DNA of 64,000 nucleotides from Daldinia sp. FL1419 (lineage: Eukaryota > Ascomycota > Sordariomycetes > Xylariales > Hypoxylaceae). Where the stretch lies: contig MU623342.1 in assembly GCA_025201765.1 (NCBI GenBank), forward strand, positions 372,001 to 436,000. The letters run 5' to 3'. Below are positions 37,787-50,285 of the stretch, piece by piece (position 1 is the stretch's first letter; each line of letters begins with the position of its first letter). The notes beneath the pieces are model-generated. The model was not told where the DNA came from. It saw only the letters and a list, made by a program, of their open reading frames with translations, and ran no database searches. The translations under genes were made by a program, and so were the position numbers.

Positions 37787-40700
37787 ATATATATATGTAA
37801 AATTTATAAAAAAGCTTTCTTATCTTTTAAATAGTTTATAATATTTTTGAATAATTAGTTATGGATAATTTGAATCCCATTAAAAGATAATTATTTTGGG
37901 TAATGGCAATTAAAATTTAAATAATAATTATAATTAAATCTTTATTTTTATTAATTTCATTATAAAAGCCACCTTTAATATACTTACATTTTAACTAATT
38001 ATAAAAGAAAGGAAGAATTAAAATGGATTATATAATATAAAAAGATATGTTATAATTAATTAAATGATGTTTTAATAATTACAATTATCAATTATTAGGT
38101 AGAAATAACCATATATGTAATTAAATTATATATTCATTAATAATTACAATATTCATTATCCTATCTCGGAAAAGTATATATATTAAATTAATCATACCAA
38201 TATATTCTAAATATATAATATCAAATAGGTATGAAAATATTAGATTAAGTACTGGAATAATGGTTTTAAGCAATAGAGTTAGGTTGACTATACCCCATTA
38301 TATATCATATGCTTCTTTTATAAACTTATTTTTATATATATTAATTATTATATTTTACATATGCTTTTATTAATAATAAAATTAATTATATATAATAATA
38401 TTAAAATTAAATATATTATTTATTTAAAAGATATTTTTTATTGTTCACATGTAACAACTGCAGCAAGGATAATAAGCATAAGGTCCTTTCGCTTTAATAT
38501 TTTCCGTTTGTTAAGGTATATCTCTAGTGTAATATAGGGTAAATACATATACTGTAGTATTTATTCTGTTAATATTAAATATAATTGATTTATTTAAAAT
38601 GTTAAGCCTTTTAAATATTTTTATTATGTTTGTAAAATTTAATTTATAAAGTTTGAAGACCAATAGATATATATTACCAGACCATAACCAATCTACTTGT
38701 AAGAATCCAGTTAAAATTAGGTAATCACTTATTAAAAAACGATATAAATTACTGTAAACGCTAAAACTATTAATAAAATTTAAAAAAAAAATTAACATCA
38801 CTAATCTTATATTGGGGAGATTTTGGTTTTATACATTTTCAAATAAATTTTAATCATATTATTGAATTTCTAATTCAGCGTGTATAATATAAATATGATA
38901 AAAGGATTGTAATTTTTTAAAAATATGTATTTGAAGATTTTTATTTATTTTTTAATTAATTATAAATATATATTTTAAAAAATAATATATATTTTTAAGG
39001 TTATTTATAATTTATGGTATTATAAAAATATTGTATTTTAGCCAAGGAATATTTAGTTTTATTAATTGTTTTGTATTAAACCATAATTGAGGAGGGAAAA
39101 GATATTTAAAACATTTTCTAATCTCATAATTAAAATATATAGGTATTAATTAATACATATATATTTCTAATATATAAGTTATTTTTGAATTTAATATTAA
39201 TTTTTCTTTTATTTATAATGGATCTAATACTATATCATATAACTAATTGTTTTGGAAATTATAGCAAATATTTTTTTAAATTTATAATACCTTTATAATT
39301 TAATTTTGATTTATACAAGAATTATTATATATATTTTAGTCAAATTTATATACCTGCCCAATATGTAAATTATTATTATTTGTAATATTATTAATAATAA
39401 AATAATAATAACATCCGGAATAAAAGCATTTATAATAAATAATATCATTTAAAAAGATAGTAGCCTAAAAATTTAGAAGGTGAAGATAATGATTAGTAAA
39501 TATATGTATAGATCCGGATTAATAATGATTATAAAAGAATTTAATTAGTTTATCAATAAATAAAATTAATTTTTTATATATATTATTATAAATATTAAAA
39601 ATTAAAAATGTTTTAAATAATATAATTAAATTAAATAACATTAATTTTGTTATAATTAAGGGTGGATAATTTAAGATATTAACCTTATACTTCCCTTGAT
39701 TTACCTTTTTATACTAAATTTGGAAGACCATCTTCTTAAAGGCTTTTACCCTACAAATCTTAAATATAATAGGCATCTTTTCACCCCTAAAGAATATTTC
39801 TATTTTACGCATTAATAATAAAAATAAATACCTATATATATAATATATTAAAATTAATAATTATTTTAAAAACCTCTATATTTCATTAAATTTATTACTA
39901 TTATTATTATATAATAAAAGGAGGGTTTTATATAATAATTTTTAAATTGCATAACTCATACCTGTAATATCTACAAATATTGTTATTATAATTTTAAAAT
40001 TAGAAAGGTTAAAATTTAGATTATATTAGCTATAAAATACATATAAAATATTTATAATATTAAAAATTTTAATATTTAAAATTTCAATTAATATTAATAC
40101 ATCAGACAAAACAGAATTTTTTTAATATAACATTTAATATTATTATAATAATGAAATTGTATTTTCTTTACCCATATTATCACTTTTATTAAATCCTTTC
40201 GGATCCAACATTGGCATATCTTTAAATTTATCTTTATATACAAAAGCAACTTCTATATTAACCAAATCTAAAACCAACTCTATAATATAGTCTATATTAT
40301 TTCTAATATTATTATAATATATTTTATTTAAATCAATAATTCCTATTATTAAATAATATTAATATTAAATTTAAATAAATATAAAGATTTTGTACTTTTA
40401 TAATCACTATTACTATAATTATTATTATTATTATTATAATTATTTTTAAAATTAATTAAAAATTTATTATTTATATAGTTATACTCATTAATAGATTTAA
40501 CAATACACATAACATTAATATTTTTAAAATTAATATAAAATATATTTTTTTTAACCCTTTTTTCTTTACTAATTAATGTTTTATTAATAAAATTTATATA
40601 TAATATAAATGAATTATCAATTACCTAATCATTATTATTATTATTTTGTAAATATGTATATCTACTTATAAACTTAAACATACATACTTTTAAAAAAGAT

Positions 40701-42311
40701 AATATTTCTATTTGTTGCCTGCGTTGCATCACCATAAAATGTTTAGTTTTTATAAATAAAAATATTAAAAAAAAAAGATAAAATAAAATAAAGGTAATAA
40801 ATAATAATATTTAATTTAATTATTAATTAAAAAAAAAATTTTTTTAAAAATAAAAAAAAAAAAAAATTAATATAAATAAAATAAAATAATATTTATTTAT
40901 ATTTTTACCATTTAAAGGGGAAAGGATATTTATCTTATAAAATTAATTATACCTACCTTTTATGATTATATTTTTATTTATATTATTAATTTCCAAATAA
41001 TAAATCTAAAAAATACCCCTCTAAAACCATACTAGAAATTAGATTAAAAAAATACCATTTGCTATTTATACCTTCTTACTAAATTTAAAATTAATTTTAT
41101 TATTACATATTAACTTTTTCCTTTTTTAATATTTCCCTTTCCAATTTTATACTTACCAAAACTTCTACCTTTAATTATTAATAATATAAATATTTTATTA
41201 ATATTTATTAATTAAGATTATAAATAATAAACAACAACTAAAAATATTTAATTAATTTAGATAATTAAAAGAATAGCTATAAGTAATAGAACTCCAGGCT
41301 TATTTTCGCGTACTGTTGGAAGCCCACTACCATTTATCTAAGGTCTTCAAAAAATATTAAAAGATAATTATTATACATTAAAAAACATATCTTCCCCAAA
41401 TGTACCTCCCATAAGAAATATTATGGTATCCTCTTTTATTATATTAAATTTAATAAATAAGAAATAATATTAGAATAAATTGCCATTTACACCAACCCCT
41501 ATCCTTAACAATTCCCTACCATTATATATAAATAATCAAAATACTGAAACACTATTTCTTAAAGAGTTACATTTAATTTATTTTATTAAACCAATTTGAA
41601 AAAAATTAGTACATTTCAAGGAAACTACCATGTACCTCATATACAACTAAAAGAACAATATTAATAACAACAAAAGATTAAATATTATAAAAATGATGGA
41701 AATTAAAAAAAAATATAATTAAAAAATGTAAAAATATATTTTTATTTTTCAATCTATAAGAACCACATTATAAATAATCTAAAAAAATGTTCCAAATATT
41801 AATACATCTTCTTAATTATACAAGATGCTCTAGGAATATATATAAATAATATTTAGAAACATAAAATATATTATTTTATTTAAATAATTTTATATAAATA
41901 TTATATAATCATAATTTATAATTAATAAATTCTTTAACATAAATAAAAATTATATTAATTAATTTATTTGGGATTATTTTAGGGATATTTCACAAAGCTA
42001 AAATAATAAAATAAATCATCATTTTCTACAAAATTAATTTAAAAACCACTTTAATACCAATGTCTTTAAAAATATATAAAACCCTACAATATATAAAATT
42101 ATAAATATTAATAAAATATTTAATAATAAAAAAGAACTAACCTTTATTTATTTAAAATGTATTTACATTATTATTTTAATATTAATAATTATTTTGGTTA
42201 AATTAAAACAAAACATAAACCCCAATAAGTGTTGAAAATCAAAAAATAATAATAATAATAATTTCTGGAAGTAAGATTAATTAATTTGAAAGATTATACA
42301 GGAAATGTTTA
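37787..42311. other. RIP-mutated interval between the two copia elements
   Basis: AT-rich sequence of unknown origin, part of the 25.6-kb block. Short GC-richer islets survive at about 38,430-38,520, 40,715-40,745 and 41,285-41,345. A plus-strand frame from about 41,300 to 41,950 reads with few stops and protein-like composition but I could not assign it. No tandem array was noticed. Confidence 0.5.
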
Positions 42312-42515
42312 TGGTGGTTGTATGACTTATATCTTCAGTCTGGCATACGACCCCTAAGAAGTACTTATATATTTATTATTATATAAAGATAGGTTTCCCA
42401 CCTATTTCTCTTAAATAACTTTCTTTTTTAAATAATTATAATATATCAATCTTATCCTTATTATTATTTATTTTATTATTATTTTACTTTTATTTTATAT
42501 ATATATTTATTAATA
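42312..42515 (+). repeat. 5' LTR of copia element 2
   Basis: 204 bp in the opposite orientation to the LTRs of element 1, beginning TGGTGGTTGTATGACTTATA. The outer half is little mutated, the inner half is almost pure A/T plus C. Confidence 0.87.
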
Positions 42516-44391
42516 TTAATTAATATTATTAAATAATTAATAATATAAATTAATAAAATTAAAAAAATCATTATTATAACAATTTAAAAACTTTTATTAT
42601 AATAATATAAATAATATCAACATTATATTTCCAACTACCTTTATAATAAATAATTATTATTCAATATTATTCAACCTTTAAGATACACACTTTCCCAAAT
42701 TACTATCTTTATTATTATACTTATCTTTAATATCTATCCCCATAATATTTCAATTAGAAAATTTAATATAAATATAAAACCATATCCCATTTAATAATAT
42801 AAATACCATTTAAATAAAAAATATAAATATATTTTACAAATTAATAAAATATTTACCCTTTTAAAATATAATATTTATTAATTAATTTAATTATAAAATT
42901 ATAAGATAAATAAATATTATTCTTACAAATACAACCCCCAAATAAAAGGTAACTTAAACATTACAAATAATAGGAAATTTCAAAACCATAGACCTAAATT
43001 CCTTACATATATATATACCTAATAAAATACTAATCAAATATAAAAAACATTTTAAAAAATTCATTATAAACAATTTTATTAATATATTAAAACTAATTAA
43101 AACCACCTTATAAACAATATTAATATAAAAAAACATTTATATAAAAAAATTAAATATTAATTATATAAAAATACTTAACAACCTTATATTTATAAATAAA
43201 TTATTATAATAAAATTTAAATAAATTAAAAATCATAAAATTTAAATAATTTAATATATTAACATAAAAAATATTAACAATCAATATTAAAAGAAAATTAA
43301 TATATCTTAATATAAAAATAATTACTTAAATAATAACATTTATATAATAATAATAACTAATAATTTATAATTTACAAATACTTACTTATTAAATTATATA
43401 AATAAAATAATTAAATATCACCCCTTATAATTTTCTTTACCCCATACAATATATATCTCTTACTTTATAACCATTATTACCTAACCCCTCTTTTATTTCC
43501 AATATTTTATTAATAACCTAAATAAAACCTATTTTATAACCCTTTCCCTCCCTAATCATAATTTTATTATATTAATTATTATCTTACCCCTATCTTATAA
43601 AATTCTATTATAATTTTTAAAAGATTTAAAAACTTCCTAATTAATCAGGATAATTTTAGTAAAAGAATTAAACAACATTTAATATCCTTTTTAAACCCCT
43701 TCCTTAATAAAAACCCCTAATATTTACCCAATTACTACCACTTTTACCCCTTTTAACTTACCTTACTTATCTTATATAATAAAGATATAATTTAGATTAT
43801 AACCTTAAATATAATATAAGTTTTATATTAATTCAACTCCTTCCTCCAATCTTAGGAAATGATTTTAGACCCCTTAAACCACCATTAAATAATTTATATA
43901 TAATTACAATACTACCCCCAAATATTGGAATAAATAGAAGGAATTAACTAGTAAAAAGTTATAATTCTTCTTTTCTAATAGTATTATTATTTATATAAAG
44001 AAAAATCTTTTAAAATTAAATCCCTATATTTATTAATAATTAATAAATATTAACCTACTTTATAATTCCCTTAAAATATATTCCTAATAAAATATACTTA
44101 TTTATTATTATAAAACATTTCAAAAAAACCTAAAATATTAATAACAATTATATTAAAAAATTATATAACATTTTTAAAAATAAATTTAAATTTTTTTTAA
44201 AAATATATTTTATAATAAATATATACCTATTATAATTCCATACCATATTTTTATTAATATTAATAAATAAAATATCCTTTTACTTCTTATATAATATTCC
44301 CCAATATTAATATTTTATTAATATATATTTTATTTTATAATATTATTTTAATATTATAAAAAATAAAAACTAATATTATTAAAATTAAATA

Positions 44392-46157
44392 TTTATTTAT
44401 TTATTTATTACTACCCCGATTTACCTAAAATATATTATAGATATCCGGTCCATCTTTTGGTATTTATTCTGGGTAAGAACTGTGTTCCGGAGAAAACCTA
44501 CCCGCCGCTTATTTAAATAAACTACATTGTTATAACTTTAATTTCACCTTATATTCCTATTGAAACTTATTTTTTAATAAAAATAATTAGATTTTAATAT
44601 AGAAAAATATTTTATATGTTATAATATCAGCTATGTGAAATGGTATGGCAGTAACCTATATATAAGGTAATAACAAAATCTAAAATGGTTTTATTATTTT
44701 TTTTAATAAATAATAAAAACATTGCTATATTATAAAAAAATTATTTTAAAAGAAGGTTAGGATATATATAATTTATATAAAATATAAATATATATAAATA
44801 ATTTCATATTTTTATAAAAAACCATTATATATTCTTATTTTTATAACTTTCTTTTTAATATTATAATATTATATTTATTTTTTAAAATGGTTTAAAATAA
44901 TATTACTAACCTATAACCTTTCTCAATTAACCTTAATTCATTTTATATACCTTATTTACATTTTATAATATTATAATATAATATTACTATACCCATTATA
45001 TTTATAATTCAATACTACCTTAAAAAACCCATTTCATTTTCATATATATATTATATTAAATAAAAAAAAATTTATATATTTATAAATATTTTATTATTTT
45101 TTTAATATTATCTTATTATTAACCCTTTTTAAATATTTTAATCCTTTTATTAAAAATTATTACAATATTTTAAACCTAATATATTATTTTAATATTATAT
45201 TATGTTAGAATTACAATTCCAATATAGTTACATATTATAAAAATAACTTACTCATTAAAGATGGAAAACTGTATAAAGAGTATGGCTACGCCTTTCCGGC
45301 GCAGTTCTGGGAATTAATTATTAAGGCTTTACTACAACTCCTCCAAGATTTTCAGGCCCTTGAAAAATTTATTAAAAGATTATCAATAATATTTAACAAT
45401 TATTCTTATTATACTTAATCCCTTATTCATCAGATCCACAACTCTCATACGTTCCAACAATCTCAAAAGGATTATTTATTTCAATATCACTAACACCGTA
45501 ATTATCCCGCAGTACAACCCCGTTCCATATCCATTCCACTAATATTTATTAACTACAATATAGGATTTATAAGGGAATTAATTTTAAAAGAAGATATATA
45601 TATATTACCTTATTCCTAACAATCCACATTATTCCTATATATTATTATTATAACAATTTTTTACTTAAAAAATTTAATTAATATTAAATATTTTACTATT
45701 CCTTAATAATAATCCATTACAAATCTTTAACAATTTCCCAATATATTTAGGCTTAAATCCTAACAAATACAACCTTCCGTTCAAAAACACACTTACCTTC
45801 GCACAAAATTTCTTAATATATATAATCAAAAAAAGCAAAAAGGAGAATAAAGAGGCAGATATAGAAGAGGATAATTCTAACAAATATAGTTCGGAATAGG
45901 CGCGGAACAATCCCAGATAGACGTGGTCCTCTTAAAGGACTCCACTAATATATTATTACCTATGTCCTTTTATTTAATTATAAGTTCTTTTTATTTAACT
46001 TAAAGTTTCTAAAAATATTTGCATTAAATAAATTATAGTACTATTTTGTATATAAATAATTGAACTTATTTAAGGAACTAACAGGCTACCAGCAGGACTT
46101 CATCGGGGTCAGACAACGCTCTTTCATAATTTACACTAATTAAGAAAGCTCTCGGGG
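44392..46157 (-). mobile_element. nested retroposon-like insertion in copia element 2
   Basis: Element 1 lacks this 1,766-bp segment. It is flanked by identical 13-bp direct repeats, TTAAAATTAAATA (44,379-44,391 and 46,158-46,170). Immediately after the left copy comes a (TTTA)n tract of about 20 bp, which on the minus strand is a (TAAA)n 3' tail; the other end begins CCCCGAGAGC. A variable-length target duplication plus simple-repeat tail is the signature of target-primed reverse transcription (LINE-type, probably 5'-truncated). It is less mutated than its host, with GC-richer islets near 44,440-44,520, 45,240-45,345 and 46,075-46,165. No reverse transcriptase motif was identified in it. Confidence 0.65.
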
Positions 46158-46559
46158 TTAAAATTAAATAAATATTATTTTTTTTAATATTAAAATAAAA
46201 AAATAAAATTAAAAAAAAATAAATATAAAAATATTATAAATTTTACTCAATAAACTATAATTATATCAAAAAATATTTAACTTTAATTATAAAAGAAAAT
46301 TATAATTTATTACAACTATTTATAAAATATATTAAAATATATCACAATTCTAAAACACATTTTTTAAATTATTAAAAATAATTATAACCCTAATTAATAA
46401 ACTTTAAATATCCTTTTGAAATCATAAAACCATAAAAATCCCACAATAATTCATAACCAACAATATTAATAAAAATAATAATAAAAAAATTTATAATAAT
46501 TATATTAATAAAAAATATTATAAAAATAATAAAAATAAAAAATATATTTTTAAATAATT

Positions 46560-49500
46560 TAAGAAGGTTTAGAAATATAAATATTGGATATATAAAAAAG
46601 AAGGTTGCTAATTTATTAAATATTTAAAAGCCAACTGTAAAAAGGTTAGAAAAGATTAGAAGGTCAAATACAACACATCTAAAAAAAACTATATAATTTT
46701 TCTAATAAATTATAAAAAATTTAAAAATTAAAATTTAAAATAAAAGAATAATAACACCTATAATATAACTTCAAAATTAGAAAATAATAAAGATATATAA
46801 TTTATAATAATAATATACCTATCTAACCAAACATTCCACTACTATATTATAGCCTTTATTCCCTTAATAATTAAAAAAATTAATATTATTTTTATCTTAA
46901 ATTAATATATAAAAATTATATTTTAAAGAATTATACCAAATATTAAAATTACCTATATCTTAATAACAAATAAAAAATAATACCTTACCTTCATCAATAA
47001 ATATCCCAATTAAAAATTTAAAATAAATTATATTTATATCAAAAAAACCAATATTAAATTTAAAAATAAATCCCCCATCAAATTATTAAATATAATTACA
47101 ATTAACATTCTATTTAATAATATAAATTTCCATATTATAAAATTAAATATATTATTTTTTTTCTTAATTAAAGATATAAATTATTTAAAAATATATCTTA
47201 ACAATATTATTAACCAATTAATATATAAAAATAATATAATAATTAATATAAAATAAAAATAGAAATACCTATAATTTTATTTAAATAACATCACCTACTT
47301 CACAAAAATAAAACTACAACACCTACACACTTATTTCAATTATTCCACAATTAAAAAACTCTACAATCTCTTAGATAAGATTAAATATAATATTAATATA
47401 AATAATTTTAAAAAAAATTAATAAATTTTACCATCATTATTAAATTAAAAGCAAAAATTCATAAAAATTTAAATTTACTTTTAAAAACCCTAATATAAAC
47501 TTCAATTATAAAATAATTATTAATATCATATATTTAAAAAAACAATTAATCTTATATATAATTAATATTATCATTAATTTCCAAATAACACAATTTATAA
47601 AAGACATTACAATTAAAAAAATATAAAAAACATTAAAAAAATACTAAATTAATACCTATCTTAACCCCCCAAATATTATTTCCTACAATATAAGAATAAA
47701 CTTTAATAACCCAGAATTTCAAAATAAAATATATATTATTAAAATTATATATTATCAAATATCAATTAAAATACATTAATTTATCAATAAAATAAAAAAA
47801 TATTACAATCTAATCTACCAAACCTATAAAATAATTATAAATAAATTCCAAAATTTTAACTTAAAAATATTATAATTATAAATAATTATAAAGATAATTA
47901 ATAATATAACTAATTTTAACAAATTAATTCTTATATTACTTATTTTTAAAGCCTACCCCTAAATTAATATAAATTTATTATTTATACCTATCCAGATTTA
48001 TTATATCTTAATAATATAAAAAATTATAATTAAAATTAAAAAAATTAAATTATAATATTCTATTTAAGATACACTTAATATTTATAATAATTCTAATATT
48101 ATAAAAATATTATTTATATTATTACCCATTAATAATAAAATTCTTATCTATTAAAAAAAGAGTAGATAAAAAAGCCCTTATAAAATTATTACAATTACTA
48201 ATAAAGATATTATTATGGCATTTAACATATCCGGAAAAATATTTATGTTTTAGAATTCTTATATTAAATCTTATACTTAACTTAAGAATAACCTAATATC
48301 TATTAAAGAACTTTAAATACAATTATCCAAATTTATATTTAATTTAAATAATTATAAAATAATCCCAAAAAAAAACCTTATATATATTAATAATCTTTTA
48401 TATATTAATATTCTATACCTTAATAATAAAAAATAAAATAATTTAACCCTAATATTTTAATTACATATAATAAAAAAAATCATTATCATAAAAAAACTAT
48501 ATAAAATATTAAATATAAAAGAATTTAATATATTATTTAATAAAGGAATTTTACAACCTAAAATATATAATATATTAATTTACCAAAAAATAATAATCTT
48601 CAAATCACAAATAATCCATAAAATAAAGAAAAAGAATATATTAATATCTTATAAAAAATTAAAACTTATTATTTAAGGTTATAATAACCTTAATAAAGAA
48701 TTTATTATAATATATACCCTTACCATCCAAAAGATAAACCAATACCTTATTTTAACCCTAATTCCAATTCTTCAACATCAAAATATAAAAATTATAATAA
48801 AAGATATCACCATAATGTACACCTAATCTAAAACATTTATACAATAAATAATATTTATATAATTATTAATAAAATTAAAAAATAAATACCCTAAAAGGAT
48901 ATTATTATATATTATTAAATCACTATATAATTTAATTAAATTAAAAATATATTAATTTAAAACTTATTTATATCATTATTAATAAGAACTTAATATAAAA
49001 TTATTAACATTTAATTTATACTTATTAATAATGGATACAATCCCATTCAAAATTATGGGCCTTTAAATAAATAATATTTTAAATATTAATATCATAAAAT
49101 TCCTGGTAGTAGAAGATAAGGTACTTACCAAAGCCAAAATTAAAACATACCCCCAAAAGATATTAGATGTTAAAACTAAAGATTTTAACAATTTGTACCT
49201 TATTATCCACAAAAAAGATTATAATATAACCACTATATAAAAGGGATAAATTAAAAAATTTGAATAATTGGATATAAGATTATTAAATATAATTAAGAAG
49301 TTTGTTGAGTAATAGGTATAAGGAATGTACATTTCTTCTATTTATTAACCTAAAATAGCCTTTAATTATTCAATAATAGCTTAACATTTGGAATTAAACC
49401 TTAAAAAAATAAAAGCCTTTAATACCCAAATTAAATAGTAAATAAATAATCAAATATAAAAATTTAATTATATTAATTTAAATCCCCAAAATTTATATTT

Positions 49501-49900
49501 ATATATCTTTATTAATAATTTATTTATAAATAATAAGGATTTAAACTTACAAATTAATTATATTATTATATTAAATAATAAAGAATTAATTAACTAAAAT
49601 AATAAAATTTAAATTACTAATAATATTATTTATTAATTATTTATTAAATACAAATATATTACTTGAAATATACTTACCAACAAAATCTATAAAATAGTCC
49701 AAAATTTTAATATTAAATATATCATCTATTATATAATTAATACCATCTTAAAACACCTTTTACTATCCAAGGCTCTATTAATCTTATATATTAATTTATT
49801 TTTCTTATACCAATACCTTATTTAAATAAATAATATTAATAAAAAAAAATTAATAATTAATTTAATAACTTTATAATAATTATATAAAAATTAAGAAATT
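46560..49900 (+). pseudogene. copia gag-pol relic of element 2
   Basis: Plus-strand frame riddled with RIP stops but still alignable to fungal copia polyproteins. Near 46,585-46,625 the end of Gag reads KYWIYKKEGC, a zinc-knuckle in which Cys codons have become Tyr. Around 46,925 a RIIPNI..TYIS stretch stands for the protease active site (DTG type). Near 47,330-47,470 is the HFxxxxxxKLYNLL and YHHY segment of the integrase zinc region, and near 47,650 INTYLNPPNIISYN, the integrase core. Near 48,590-48,770 KSQIIHKIK...GYNNLNKEF and TIQKINQYLILTL belong to reverse transcriptase, and 49,480-49,700 LYLYIFINNLFINNKDL to RNase H. It is non-functional. Family assignment rests on the order and spacing of these blocks. 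Confidence 0.75.
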
Positions 49901-50081
49901 AATAATATTTAATAGATCTATAATATATATAATCTTACAAATACCATAACAAAAACATCCCCAAATAAAATCATACAAATATTAATAAAAAATAATTAAA
50001 TTAATTTGTAGTTAAAAGGATAAATAAAATAAAAATTAAATATTAAATTCATAATATAATTATAAAAAAAAATAAAATAAA

Positions 50082-50285
50082 TAATAATTATATAACTTAT
50101 ATCTTTAATTTAATATATAATCCCTAAAAAATATTTATATATCTATTATTATATAAAAATAAGTTTCCCATTTATCTCTCTTAAATAACTTTCTTCTTCA
50201 AATAATTACAATATACCAATTTTACCTCTATTATTATTTACTTTACTATTATCTTGCTTTTACCTTACGTATGTACCTACCAATA
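50082..50285 (+). repeat. 3' LTR of copia element 2
   Basis: 204 bp ending ...GTATGTACCTACCAATA, the last A at 50,285. Its right end keeps several G and C, its left part is heavily mutated. Confidence 0.87.

Larger units (their letters stand above)
42312..50285 (+). mobile_element. Ty1/copia LTR retrotransposon, element 2 (RIP-mutated, with nested insertion)
   Basis: Two 204-bp LTRs (42,312-42,515 and 50,082-50,285) bound 7,974 bp. Removing the 1,766-bp insertion at 44,392-46,157 and its duplicated target leaves about 6.2 kb, the size of element 1. Flanking 5-mers are GTTTA (left) and ATTTG (right), which one G-to-A change each would derive from GTTTG. Coding relics on the plus strand follow copia order: protease, integrase, reverse transcriptase, RNase H. 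That order (integrase before reverse transcriptase) separates copia from gypsy. Confidence 0.87.
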
